Shown: one piece after another, positions 14,161-22,268 of the stretch
Position numbering within the stretch: the first letter of the stretch is position 1
Layout: every line of letters begins with the position of its first letter
Assembly (NCBI RefSeq): GCF_003236295.1
Contig: NZ_POTW01000067.1
Location: 1 to 37,468 of the forward strand
Origin: Jiangella anatolica
GTDB lineage: Bacteria; Actinomycetota; Actinomycetes; Jiangellales; Jiangellaceae
Length of the DNA stretch: 37,468 nt
Direction: 5' to 3'
The notes under the pieces: generated by a model
What the model was told of the DNA's origin: nothing
The model's database searches: none
The model's input: the letters and a program-made list of their open reading frames with translations, nothing else
Translations under genes and position numbers: made by a program

Positions 14161-14463
14161 CTATGCCACGTCACCGTCGCGGTGGATCCGCTCCAGGACG
14201 TCCGCTGCCGCCCGCAGTGCGCTCGCGTAGGCCAACAGGTCACCGTGCTGGGCCAGGTTGTTCGCGGCCGGGCCGACGACGAAACCTGGGTCGCAGAGCC
14301 GACGCCGCCCGTCCGCGTACACCACCTCGAGCACTTCGATACTCACCTGAGCGTCCGCAGCGACCCACTCGTGGATGCGTGCCCAGCTGCCGTCCACGAA
14401 GTCGACCGACCACGAACCCGTATTCGCCGCCCATGCAGGCACGTCTCCGGCGAGCACGGTCAC
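14161..14463 (-). CDS. Hypothetical protein, about 100 residues
   Basis: I do not recognise this protein. From GTG 14463 it reads VTVLAGDVPAWAANTGSWS, then a core with VSIEVLEVVYADGRRRL and a helical end (LLAYASALRAAADVLERIH). Codon use looks coding, although third-position GC is a little lower than in neighbouring genes. The frame is open upstream to 14595 but that part is arginine/proline-rich and unconvincing. No ribosome site is clear at either GTG (14463 or 14457). It is isolated between the repair operon and doxX, next to a coding-like remnant. It may be horizontally acquired. Confidence 0.45.
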   Translation of the reverse strand: MTVLAGDVPAWAANTGSWSVDFVDGSWARIHEWVAADAQVSIEVLEVVYADGRRRLCDPGFVVGPAANNLAQHGDLLAYASALRAAADVLERIHRDGDVA

Positions 14464-14619
14464 AGTGCCGGTGACACTCTGACGCGGCGGCGGGCCGAGT
14501 CGCCGACCTGGACGCCGGTCAGCACTCGGGTGCCCGCACGGGCGCGGCCCAAGTGGCCGCGCTGCTGAACGCGCACCAGTCGTCATTGCCGTCACACCGC
14601 CCGACGTTGGCTGAACCCG

Positions 14620-15039
14620 TCAGTCCACGTCGAAGAGCGGGTCGGTCAGCGTCAGCGGGGTGGCGTCGCCGAGCTCCCAGACAAGGAAGAGCAGGATCAG
14701 CGACGCGCCGGCCAGGGCGATGTCCTTCATGAACTGGATCATCTCCTGCTGCCGCGTCGTCGGGTCCTTCTCCGGCCAGAACCGGTGCATGAGCAGCGCC
14801 GTCGACAGCGTGAACAGCGCCAGCAGGATCGCGCCGACGTCCATCCAGACGCCCAGCAGCACCGACAGCCCCCCGATCAGGATCTGCGCGCCGGTGATCC
14901 ACACGGCCGGCTGGCCCGGCCTGACCCCGCGGCTCTCGGCGTAGCCGGCCATCGCGCCGCGGTCGCTGAGATGGGCGGCCGAGCTGCCGAGGAACACTGC
15001 GACGAAGAGAATCCGGCCGATCAGGAACACGACGTCCAT
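14620..15039 (-). CDS. DoxX family membrane protein
   Basis: 139 residues with four transmembrane segments. The pattern GRILFVAVFLGSSAAHL at the start, A.YAES.GV in the first loop and the ILIGGLSVLLGV helix are those of DoxX/SURF4-type proteins. FMKDIALAGASLILL near residues 103-117 is the conserved fourth-helix motif. Members are linked to redox and thiol stress, but the biochemical role is unsettled. GGAGGGC lies just upstream of the ATG. It is divergent from msrB, also a redox-stress gene, across 101 bp, which suggests shared regulation. Confidence 0.88.
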   Translation of the reverse strand: MDVVFLIGRILFVAVFLGSSAAHLSDRGAMAGYAESRGVRPGQPAVWITGAQILIGGLSVLLGVWMDVGAILLALFTLSTALLMHRFWPEKDPTTRQQEMIQFMKDIALAGASLILLFLVWELGDATPLTLTDPLFDVD

Positions 15040-15122
15040 GTCGCCCTCCGATGGGAGATGAGTGATTCGTCAACCATCATGCTCAGCGCGGCGTCGCTTC
15101 ACACCGGGAATCCGGCCGTCTT

Positions 15123-15139
15123 CCTGGGAGTTCCCCAGG
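15123..15139 (+). promoter_or_regulatory. Inverted repeat over the msrB ribosome site
   Basis: CCTGGG (15123-15128) and CCCAGG (15134-15139) are a perfect 6-bp inverted repeat with a 5-nt centre, ending one base before the msrB ATG. The only ribosome-site candidate, GGGAG (15126-15130), sits in the 5' arm and loop. It may regulate translation or be an operator. Confidence 0.4.
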
Positions 15140-15140
15140 T

Positions 15141-15557
15141 ATGAGCTACGAGGTACAGAAGACCGACGCCGAGTGGCGGGCGGAGCTGACGCCGGAGGAG
15201 TATCACGTGCTGCGCGAGGCGGGCACCGAGCGCGCCTTCACCAGCCCGCTGGAGCACCTCGACGAGCAGCCGTTCGTGTACTCCTGTCGCGCCTGCGGCG
15301 CCGAGCTGTTCGAGTCCGCCACCAAGTTCGACGCCCACTGCGGCTGGCCGTCGTTCTACGCACCACTGGCCGAGGACCGGGTCGAGTACATCGAGGACCG
15401 CAGCTTCGGCACGGTCCGCACCGAGGTCCGCTGCGCCCGCTGCGGCTCGCACCTGGGCCACGTCTTCCAGGGCGAGGGCTTCGCGACGCCGACCGATCAG
15501 CGCTACTGCATCAACGGCATCTCCCTGCAGCGCCGCGAGGCCGATCCGGCACACTGA
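15141..15557 (+). CDS. msrB: Peptide-methionine (R)-S-oxide reductase MsrB
   Basis: This 138-residue cytoplasmic enzyme reduces methionine-R-sulfoxide in proteins, using thioredoxin. The zinc site is formed by C49-x-x-C52 (CRAC) and C98-x-x-C101 (CARC). The catalytic cysteine is C123 in RYCIN, and C67 in HCGWPSF is the probable resolving cysteine. The substrate-binding GWPSF and HLGHVF motifs are intact. The GNAT gene follows 4 nt downstream, so the two are cotranscribed. In mycobacteria msrB also neighbours the heme genes found further right here. Confidence 0.97.
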   Translation: MSYEVQKTDAEWRAELTPEEYHVLREAGTERAFTSPLEHLDEQPFVYSCRACGAELFESATKFDAHCGWPSFYAPLAEDRVEYIEDRSFGTVRTEVRCARCGSHLGHVFQGEGFATPTDQRYCINGISLQRREADPAH

Positions 15558-15561
15558 GCCG

Positions 15562-16005
15562 GTGGACCTCGCCCTGCACGCCGCGACCATCGACCTGCTC
15601 GACGCGCCGACGCTGTACCGGCTGCTGAAGCTGCGCAGCGACGTCTTCGTCGTCGAGCAGGGCGACCCCTACGCCGAGCTGGACGGCCGCGACCTCGAGC
15701 CGACGGCGGTCCACCTGTGGCTGGCCCGCGACGACGAGCCGGTCGGCTACCTGCGCATCCTCGACGAGCCCGACGGCGCCGCCCGCATCGGCCGCGTCGT
15801 CGTCGCGGCGTCCGAGCGCGGCTCCGGGCTGGCCGGACGGCTCATGGACGCCGCACTGGAGCGCATCGGTAACCGTCGATGCGTCCTCGCTGCCCAGATG
15901 CAGCTGGCCGATTTCTACGGCCGCTACGGCTTCACCGTCACCGGCCCGGAGTTCCTCGACGGGCACATCCCGCACCTGCCGATGGCCCGGCCCGCCTCCC
16001 CCTGA
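15562..16005 (+). CDS. GNAT acetyltransferase, ElaA family
   Basis: This 147-residue GNAT-fold protein has the acetyl-CoA site in RVVVAASERGSGLAGRLM (97-114; R.xx.RG.G...L). The C-terminal run AAQMQLADFYGRYGF...G.EFLDGHIPHLPM is diagnostic of the ElaA subgroup. Substrate unknown. Start is GTG 15562, 4 nt after the msrB stop, with no separate promoter, so translation is probably coupled to msrB. Confidence 0.88.
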   Translation: MDLALHAATIDLLDAPTLYRLLKLRSDVFVVEQGDPYAELDGRDLEPTAVHLWLARDDEPVGYLRILDEPDGAARIGRVVVAASERGSGLAGRLMDAALERIGNRRCVLAAQMQLADFYGRYGFTVTGPEFLDGHIPHLPMARPASP

Positions 16006-16021
16006 GCATCGACGGTGCAAC

Positions 16022-16111
16022 CTTGGCACGCCCAAGCGCTCCACAAACACGACATTCCAGGCGCGCTAAGTCACCTACAGCGAGCCAAGCACGACGCTGG
16101 AGCGTGCCAAG
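16022..16111. repeat. Spaced 10-bp inverted repeat in the gap before the sigma gene
   Basis: CTTGGCACGC (16022-16031) and GCGTGCCAAG (16102-16111) are perfect inverted copies 70 bp apart; the second is extended by CTGGA on its inner side, where the first has CTCCA displaced. The enclosed sequence has lower GC than the genes around it. It could be a small mobile-element remnant or a regulatory structure for the sigma factor gene that begins 71 bp later. Confidence 0.4.
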
Positions 16112-16182
16112 CCGCGGGTACGACCCAACCGGATCGCCGCCCCGCTCGTCCTAGTTCATGAGGGACGGGCGGAGGTGACCGC

Positions 16183-16686
16183 GTGGCCGGCTGGGAGCGG
16201 GTGCTCGCCGACCTGGCGGAGACCCGCGGCCAGGCGCTGCTGCGATACGCCTACCTGCTGACGGGCGACGGCGCGGAGGCGGCGGACCTCGTGCAGGAGG
16301 CGCTGCTGCGCACGTTCGGCCGGACGACGCGCGGGCTGACCCTGGAGTCGGCCGAGGCGTACGTCCGGCGGGCGATCCTCACCCTCCACATCGACGGCCG
16401 CCGCCGGTCCGGCCGGTGGGCGCGGGTCCGGCACCTGGTCGCCACCCGTGACGTCTCGGACGGGCCGGAGCGTGCGGTCGTCGACGGGGCCGACCTGCGG
16501 TCCGCGCTGGCGGCGCTGTCGCCGCGGCAGCGGGCCTGCGTGGTGCTGCACTACTACGAGGACCTGTCGGTGGCGCAGGTGGCGGACGTGCTCGGGTGTG
16601 CGCCCGGCGCCGTCAAGCGGCACCTCAGCGACGCCCGCGCCCGCCTCGAACCCCTGCTCGACGACTCACGGGAGGGATCGCGATGA
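16183..16686 (+). CDS. SigE-family ECF RNA polymerase sigma factor
   Basis: 167 residues containing region 2 (LLRYAYLLTGDGAEAADLVQEALLRTF, about 20-46) and region 4 (LRSALAALSPRQRACVVLHYYEDLSVAQVADVLGCAPGAVKRHLSDARARL, about 105-155) of the SigE group found mainly in actinobacteria. It directs RNA polymerase to a stress or envelope regulon. GTG 16183 has GGAGGTGA 5 nt upstream. The stop overlaps the next gene (ATGA), whose product is anchored in the membrane and is the likely regulator of this sigma factor. Confidence 0.92.
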   Translation: MAGWERVLADLAETRGQALLRYAYLLTGDGAEAADLVQEALLRTFGRTTRGLTLESAEAYVRRAILTLHIDGRRRSGRWARVRHLVATRDVSDGPERAVVDGADLRSALAALSPRQRACVVLHYYEDLSVAQVADVLGCAPGAVKRHLSDARARLEPLLDDSREGSR

Positions 16687-17381
16687 CGCTGCACACGAGG
16701 CTCGACGAGCTGGCCGCCGGAGCCCCCGACGCGGCGGCGCTCGACGTAGACGCACTGAGGGGACGGATCGCCCGGCGCCGCCGGACCCGTCGCGCCGCCG
16801 CCGGTGGGGCGATGGTGCTGACGGTGGCCGCGGCCGGAACGGCGGCGGCCGTGCTGCTCCCCCGCACCGACCCGCCGGCACAGCCGGCGATCGCGTCGCC
16901 ATCGCCGGTCCCGCCCTTGGAGGCCTACCCGTTCCCCGACTGCGGCACGCCCTTCACCTTCGACGCACCAGTGACCGACCCACGGCTCACCATGGACGTC
17001 GACTTCGCCTCCCCGGCGGCGAACCTCGACGATCAGCTCGGCGAGGTCACCATCACCAACGTGAGCGACGCCCGCGTTGAGGGCGACGTCGGCGCCGGCC
17101 CGAGCCTGATCGTGACCCAGGATGGGCGGGTCGTCGGCGGCCCGGTCTTCATCCAGGGCATCAACCTGTCGCTCGACCTCGCTCCGGGCGAGAGCGCGGC
17201 CTTCCGGGTCTTCGTCGGCCACGGCCACTGCGACCGGGGCTCGGTCACTGAGATCGACACACAGTTCCCGCCCGGCACCTACGACGTTTATGTCAGCTGG
17301 TACCTCGAACCCGGTATCCCAGGCCGCAGCGAGCCGAACGTCAGGCTCTTCGACGGGCCGTTCACGATCGAGGTCCGGTGA
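16683..17381 (+). CDS. Membrane-anchored protein coupled to the sigma factor (probable anti-sigma partner)
   Basis: 232 residues. The cytoplasmic N terminus (1-40) ends in a basic run RIARRRRTRR. One transmembrane helix follows (43-62), then a proline-rich linker and an external beta-rich domain (about 90-232). That domain resembles the BsuPI-like fold (EVTITNVSDARVEG ... LSLDLAPGESAAFRV ... PPGTYDVYVSWY), and it carries two cysteines (near 87 and 180) that may form a disulfide. Coupling by ATGA to the SigE-type gene suggests it senses the outside and controls the sigma factor. No known anti-sigma domain is recognisable at the short N terminus, so the role is inferred from context. Confidence 0.72.
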   Translation: MTLHTRLDELAAGAPDAAALDVDALRGRIARRRRTRRAAAGGAMVLTVAAAGTAAAVLLPRTDPPAQPAIASPSPVPPLEAYPFPDCGTPFTFDAPVTDPRLTMDVDFASPAANLDDQLGEVTITNVSDARVEGDVGAGPSLIVTQDGRVVGGPVFIQGINLSLDLAPGESAAFRVFVGHGHCDRGSVTEIDTQFPPGTYDVYVSWYLEPGIPGRSEPNVRLFDGPFTIEVR

Positions 17382-17385
17382 GCCG

Positions 17386-18090
17386 TTACGGCAGGGCCGC
17401 GACCAGCTCGGCCGGCGCCAGCCGCCGTCCGGTGTAGAACGGGATCTCCTCGCGGACGTGCCGCCGCGCCTCCGACCCGCGCAGATGCCGCATCAGGTCC
17501 ACGATCCGGTGCAGCTCGTCGGCCTCGAAGGCGAGGATCCACTCGTAGTCCCCGAGCGAGAACGACGCGACCGTGTTGGCCCGCACGTCGGGGTAGTCGC
17601 GGGCCATCTTGCCGTGCTCGGCGAGCAGCCGCCGGCGCTCGTCGTCGGGCAGGAGGTACCACTCGTAGGACCGCACGAACGGGTACACCGACACGTACGC
17701 GCGCGGCTCCTCGTCGGCCAGGAAGGCCGGGATGTGGCTCTTGTTGAACTCGGCCGGACGGTGCAGCGCAGCCTGCGACCACACCGGCTCCAGCTGCCGG
17801 CCCAGCGCGGTGCCGCGGAACCGGTGGTACGCCGTCTGCAGCTCCTCGATGGCCGGCGCGTGCCACCAGATCAGCAGGTCGGCGTCGGCGCGCAACCCGG
17901 CGACGTCGTAGGTGCCGCGGACGACGACGTCCTTGGCGGCGAGCTCGGCGAACAGCGCCGTCACCTCGTCGGCGAGCTCGGACCGCGACGTGGCGCCCAG
18001 CGGCGCGCGCAGCCGGAAGACCGACCACATGGTGTAGCGGATGACCTGGTTCAGCTCGCGGGCCTTCGGCTTGGACGCGGTGTCGCTCAT
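17386..18090 (-). CDS. hemQ: Coproheme decarboxylase HemQ (ChdC)
   Basis: 234 residues from ATG 18088-18090. HemQ converts coproheme to protoheme in the last step of the coproporphyrin-dependent pathway. Recognisable are the opening [14 protein letters not shown], the catalytic-region tyrosine motif [15 protein letters not shown] (about 135-149), [11 protein letters not shown], and the C-terminal [18 protein letters not shown], whose histidine is a candidate heme ligand. The start overlaps the hemG stop (ATGA), so it is coupled to the preceding enzyme of the pathway. Confidence 0.95.
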   Translation of the reverse strand: MSDTASKPKARELNQVIRYTMWSVFRLRAPLGATSRSELADEVTALFAELAAKDVVVRGTYDVAGLRADADLLIWWHAPAIEELQTAYHRFRGTALGRQLEPVWSQAALHRPAEFNKSHIPAFLADEEPRAYVSVYPFVRSYEWYLLPDDERRRLLAEHGKMARDYPDVRANTVASFSLGDYEWILAFEADELHRIVDLMRHLRGSEARRHVREEIPFYTGRRLAPAELVAALP

Positions 18091-19514
18091 GTCTCGATCC
18101 TGGCACGTCGCTCCGACAGGTCGGCCACCACCCTGGCCGCCGCATCGCGGGCCGCCCCGACGCAGGCCGCCACGCCCACGCCGTCGTACACCGCGCCGCA
18201 CACGGCCAGTCCGGGGACGGCGTCGACGGCGGCCCGGACGCGCGCGACCCGGTCCAGATGCCCGACGGCGTACTGCGGCAGCGCGCCGCCCCACCGGGTC
18301 ACTCGCGAGTCGGCGACGTCGCCCGAGTAGCCGGTCGCCGCGCGGACGTCGGCCAGCGCGGCGGCGGCCAGTTCGCCGTCGTCGAGCTGCAGGTCACGGG
18401 CCTCACCGTGGCGGCCGAGCGACGCACGCAGCAGCACCAGCCCACCGGCCTCGGCCCGCCCGCCCAGCCACGGCCACTTCACCGACGAGTACGTCACCGC
18501 CTTGATCGTCCGCCCGTCCACCGGCGGCACCAGGAACCCCGACGACGACGGCGCCGCCGGGAACCCGTCCGCCGGCAGCGCCAGCGTGACGATCGCCATC
18601 GACGCCGCCTCGACACTGCCCAGCTCCGCCGCGGCCGCCGGGACCTCCGCGCCCAGTAGCCGGGAGGCGGCCGCTGCCGGCACCGCCAGCACGACCGCGT
18701 CGACGTCAAGGACCGACGGCGCCGGGACCGGGCCGGTCACCAGCCGCCAGCCGTCCGCCGTCCGCTCCAGGGACCGGACGGTCACGCCGGTGCGCACGTC
18801 CGCGCCCGACGCCGCGGCGACCGCACCGGGCAGCCGTCCGACGCCGCCGTCGAGACCGGCGAACACCGGCCGGGCCGACGCCCCCGCCGACGCTCCATCA
18901 GGCGACACGGCCGAGACCGCCTCGCCGAGCGACCGCGCGGTCCGCACCGCCGCGCCGAGCGCCGGCACCGTCGCGTCCAGCGACAGCTCGTCCGCCCGCC
19001 CGGCATAGACCCCGCCGAGCAGCGGCTCCACCAGCCGGTCCGCGACCGCGTCGCCGTACCGCGACCGCACCAGCCGCCCGATCGCGACATCCTCCTCGAC
19101 CCGCAGCGGACTCAGCGCGTCGCGGGCGATCGCCTTCATCACCTCGTCAGTCGTCAGCACACCCGCCAGGCCGACGGGGTCGGCCGGCACGCCCATCACC
19201 GTCCCGGCCGGCAGCGCGACGATCGAGCCGCGACTCCACAGCCCGGCCCCGACCGACGCGGGATGCACGACGGACGAACCCAGCCCCACGGCGGCAACCA
19301 GGTCGACCGCCTCCGGCCGCCGCGCCAGCAGCGACTCCGCGCCCTCGTCGACCGGCAGTCCGGCGACCTCCGACACCCGCAGATGCCCGCCGACGACCGG
19401 CTGCTTCTCCAGCACGACGATCTCCGCGGCCGGCCCGAGGGACTGCCGCAGGAACCACGCCGCCGCCAGCCCGCTGATCCCGCCGCCGACCACCGCCACC
19501 CTGACCCCGCTCAC
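18087..19514 (-). CDS. hemG: Coproporphyrinogen III / protoporphyrinogen oxidase (HemG/HemY type)
   Basis: 475-residue FAD enzyme with the dinucleotide-binding motif [12 protein letters not shown] (8-19), followed by [15 protein letters not shown] (31-45). The partner HemQ and the absence of a membrane anchor indicate the Gram-positive type, which oxidises coproporphyrinogen III to coproporphyrin III. C-terminal [18 protein letters not shown] is the second FAD contact. Start GTG 19512-19514; the frame ends in a 4-nt overlap with hemQ. A ferrochelatase (cpfC) gene is not in the window. Confidence 0.93.
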   Translation of the reverse strand: MSGVRVAVVGGGISGLAAAWFLRQSLGPAAEIVVLEKQPVVGGHLRVSEVAGLPVDEGAESLLARRPEAVDLVAAVGLGSSVVHPASVGAGLWSRGSIVALPAGTVMGVPADPVGLAGVLTTDEVMKAIARDALSPLRVEEDVAIGRLVRSRYGDAVADRLVEPLLGGVYAGRADELSLDATVPALGAAVRTARSLGEAVSAVSPDGASAGASARPVFAGLDGGVGRLPGAVAAASGADVRTGVTVRSLERTADGWRLVTGPVPAPSVLDVDAVVLAVPAAAASRLLGAEVPAAAAELGSVEAASMAIVTLALPADGFPAAPSSSGFLVPPVDGRTIKAVTYSSVKWPWLGGRAEAGGLVLLRASLGRHGEARDLQLDDGELAAAALADVRAATGYSGDVADSRVTRWGGALPQYAVGHLDRVARVRAAVDAVPGLAVCGAVYDGVGVAACVGAARDAAARVVADLSERRARIET

Positions 19515-19639
19515 CCGCCCAGCATCGCACGGGCCGCGATCACGCCCGTGACCAGGTCGTTCCCCGATCGTGACCGGCCGGCCCGCAACCCCGCGACCAG
19601 CGCCGCCGTCGAACCCGACATCAGACCTCGGGAGGCGTC

Positions 19640-20560
19640 ATGAAACGACGAACGATGTTCGGGACGACGATCACCCTGCTCGCGGCGCTCGCGCTGGCCG
19701 GCTGCGGCGGCGCCGCAGACAGCGACAGCGGCGGCGACGCGGCCAACTCCGCGGCCGACGCACCGGCCCCCGAAGCGCCGGCCGAGGGTGACGGCGAGGC
19801 CGCGGCCGAAGGCGACGACCAGGCGGGCGGCGGCGTCATCGCCGGCGTCGCCTCCATGCTCACCGACCGGTCCATCGTCTACACGGTCGACCTCTCCATC
19901 GGCACCGACGACGTCCTCGGCGCGGCGAACCAGGCCGCCGCGATCGCGACCGCGGCGGGCGGCTTCGTCGCCGACGAGCGGGTCGACGGCTCCTGGCAGG
20001 CCGACCTCACGCTGCGGATCCCGTCGGACGCCCACCAGGACGCCGTCACCGAACTGGAGGCGCTGGGCGAGGTCACCGGCCGCAACCGCGGCGCGGAGGA
20101 CGTCACCCAGGAGGTCGTCGACGTCGAGTCGCGGATCGAGTCGCAGCGGGCCAGCATCGCTCGCATCCGCGACCTGCTGGCGCAGGCCGCCCAGCTCGAC
20201 GACGTCGTCAGCATCGAGGCCGAGCTGGCCAGCCGCGAGGCCGACCTGGACTCGCTGCTGAGCCGGCAGGAGCAGCTGGCCGGGCAGACCGCCCTGGCCA
20301 CCGTCACGGTGCATCTCTACGAGGACCGCGACGCGCCGCCACCGCCCGAGGAGGACGACGACCGCGGCTTCCTCGCCGGCCTGGCGGGCGGCTGGGACGC
20401 GTTCGTGGCCATCGGCGGCGGCTTCCTGACCGCGCTCGGCGCGGTGCTGCCGTTCGCGGCGCTGGCGGCACTGGTCGGCGTCCCCGCCTACCTGCTGCTC
20501 CGCCGCCGACGGGGTCAGCCGGCGGCGCCCGCCCCGGTGCCCGGCCCGCCCGCCGCCTGA
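19640..20560 (+). CDS. DUF4349 lipoprotein
   Basis: This 306-residue protein is exported and lipid-anchored: signal peptide [20 protein letters not shown] with lipobox LAGC (C22). After a low-complexity Ala/Glu/Asp stretch (25-65) comes the DUF4349 domain: [32 protein letters not shown], the coiled coil [22 protein letters not shown] (about 158-212), then a C-terminal transmembrane helix and an RRRR end. Function of the family is unknown. GGGAGGC precedes the ATG. Its 3' end overlaps convergent hemE by 46 bp. Confidence 0.9.
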   Translation: MKRRTMFGTTITLLAALALAGCGGAADSDSGGDAANSAADAPAPEAPAEGDGEAAAEGDDQAGGGVIAGVASMLTDRSIVYTVDLSIGTDDVLGAANQAAAIATAAGGFVADERVDGSWQADLTLRIPSDAHQDAVTELEALGEVTGRNRGAEDVTQEVVDVESRIESQRASIARIRDLLAQAAQLDDVVSIEAELASREADLDSLLSRQEQLAGQTALATVTVHLYEDRDAPPPPEEDDDRGFLAGLAGGWDAFVAIGGGFLTALGAVLPFAALAALVGVPAYLLLRRRRGQPAAPAPVPGPPAA

Positions 20561-21597
20561 ACCGTCTCGACGACGCGGGCCAGCACGTCCGGGTCGGTGG
20601 TCGGGAGCACGCCGTGACCGAGGTTGAAGATGTGCGCCGGAGCCCGGCGACCCTCGGCGATGATGCGGTGCACCTCGCGCTCGATCACCGGCCAATCCGC
20701 GCCCAGCAGCGCCGGGTCGAGGTTGCCCTGCAGCGGCTTGCCCGGCACCCGCAGCGCGGCCTCGTCCAGCGGCAGGCGCCAGTCGACGCCGACGACATCA
20801 GCCCCCGCCGAGGCCATCAGCGGCAGGAACTCCGACGTCCCGACGCCGAAGTGGATGCGCGGCACGTCGATGACGCTGTCGAGCACCTCGGCGCTGTGCG
20901 GGTGGACGTACTTCGCGTAGTCGGCCGCCGACAGCGCGCCGGCCCACGAGTCGAACAGCTGGACCGCGCTCGCGCCGGCCCGCACCTGCACGTCGAGGAA
21001 CATCGCCGAGATGCCGGCGACCCGGCTGAGCAGTTCGTGCCACAGCTCCGGGTCGCTGTGCATGAGCGCCTTGGTGACCTCGTGGTTCTTCGACGGACCG
21101 CCCTCGACCAGGTACGACGCCAGCGTGAACGGCGCGCCGGCGAAGCCGATCAGCGGGGTGCTGCCCAGCTCACCGACCAGCGCCCGCACCGCCTCGTCGA
21201 CGAACGCGACGTCGCCGGGCTCCAGGGGCCGCAGCTGCTCGAGGTCGGCGCGGGAGCGGATCGGGCTGCCCAGCACCGGCCCGACGCCCGGCTTGACGTC
21301 GACGTCGACGCCGACCGCGCGCAGCGGCACGACGATGTCGGAGTAGAAGATGGCGGCGTCGACGCCGTATCGCCGCACCGGCTGCAGGGTGATCTCGGTC
21401 ACCATGTCCGGCCGGGTGCACGACTCCAGCATCGGGACGCCCTCGCGCAGCCGCCGGTACTCGGGCAGCGACCGCCCGGCCTGGCGCATGAACCACACAG
21501 GTGGACGGCTCGTCCGCTCGCCGCGGCAGGCGCGGGCGAACAGGCTGGCGGACGGGTCCGCGGGCGCGGCTGGGGTGTCGTCGTAGGTCACGGTCAC
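20515..21597 (-). CDS. hemE: Uroporphyrinogen decarboxylase
   Basis: 360-residue cytosolic enzyme that removes four carboxyl groups from uroporphyrinogen III to give coproporphyrinogen III, the substrate of the neighbouring HemG-type oxidase. Signatures [17 protein letters not shown] (32-48) and [17 protein letters not shown] (148-164) are both intact, as is the catalytic aspartate in FYSDIVVPL. Start GTG 21597. It lies separately from hemG-hemQ, with the DUF4349 gene in between on the other strand. The last 15 codons overlap that gene. Confidence 0.97.
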   Translation of the reverse strand: MTVTYDDTPAAPADPSASLFARACRGERTSRPPVWFMRQAGRSLPEYRRLREGVPMLESCTRPDMVTEITLQPVRRYGVDAAIFYSDIVVPLRAVGVDVDVKPGVGPVLGSPIRSRADLEQLRPLEPGDVAFVDEAVRALVGELGSTPLIGFAGAPFTLASYLVEGGPSKNHEVTKALMHSDPELWHELLSRVAGISAMFLDVQVRAGASAVQLFDSWAGALSAADYAKYVHPHSAEVLDSVIDVPRIHFGVGTSEFLPLMASAGADVVGVDWRLPLDEAALRVPGKPLQGNLDPALLGADWPVIEREVHRIIAEGRRAPAHIFNLGHGVLPTTDPDVLARVVETVQAAGGPGTGAGAAG

Positions 21598-21630
21598 ATC
21601 ACTGATCGTCGCATGGCGGGCGTGCCTGCC

Positions 21631-21658
21631 TGACGTCGCAGGCGAACAGGCCTAGTCT
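21631..21658 (+). promoter_or_regulatory. Leaderless promoter of the DUF3000-rnd operon
   Basis: TGACGT (21631-21636), 16 nt, then TAGTCT (21653-21658); the GTG start follows 7 nt later at 21666. Spacing fits a sigma-A promoter giving a message that begins at or next to the start codon. Confidence 0.6.
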
Positions 21659-21665
21659 GCCAATT

Positions 21666-22268
21666 GTGGCAAGGGACACCGAGGGTCTCCAGCCGGGGGT
21701 ACCGGCTGTCTTCGAGCGTGCCGTGCGTTCCTTGACGTCCGCCCAGTTCCGCCGCGAGGTGAGTCTCGAGCAGACCCCGGCGCCGAAGCGGCTGGCGCCA
21801 CACACCCACGCGCTCAGCGCCGACGTCTTCGCCGACGAGGGCGACGAGGACGCGACCGCCACCGGCCGGCTGGTGCTGCTCTACGACCCCGCCGGCCAGG
21901 AGGCCTGGCACGGCGAGTTCCGCCTGGTCACGTACCTGCGGGCCACCCTGGAGCCGGAGATGGGCGCCGACCCGCTGCTGCTCGCCGTCGGCTGGACCTG
22001 GATCGTCGACTCGCTGGCCGGCCGGTCCGCGCCGTACACCGCGGCCAGCGGCACCGTCACGCGCGTGGCGTCCGAGGGGTTCGGCGGCATGGCCGGCGAG
22101 CTCGCCAGCGCGGAGATCGAGATCCGTGCGTCCTGGACCCCGCTCGAGCCCGACCTCACCCCGCACGCCCTGGCCTGGGGCGACGCGCTGACGACGGCGG
22201 CCGGCCTGATGCCGCTGCCGGCCGGCGTCGTCGCGATGCCACCGACACGTCGTAGGCGAGGACGTTGA
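21666..22268 (+). CDS. DUF3000 family protein
   Basis: This 200-residue actinobacteria-specific protein of unknown function is recognised from ...FERAVRSL.SAQFRREV.LEQTPAPKRLAP and DPLLLAVGWTWIVDSL. Its stop overlaps the ribonuclease D start (TTGA). The hemE/DUF3000/rnd arrangement is conserved in actinobacteria (Rv2678c/Rv2680/Rv2681 in M. tuberculosis, from memory), hinting at a link with RNA metabolism, but none is shown. Confidence 0.9.
   Translation: MARDTEGLQPGVPAVFERAVRSLTSAQFRREVSLEQTPAPKRLAPHTHALSADVFADEGDEDATATGRLVLLYDPAGQEAWHGEFRLVTYLRATLEPEMGADPLLLAVGWTWIVDSLAGRSAPYTAASGTVTRVASEGFGGMAGELASAEIEIRASWTPLEPDLTPHALAWGDALTTAAGLMPLPAGVVAMPPTRRRRGR

Noticed and set aside
14152-14568. Plus-strand open frame opposite the small hypothetical gene
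   Set aside because: Codon pattern favours the minus strand, and the plus product is His/Arg/Pro-rich without structure.
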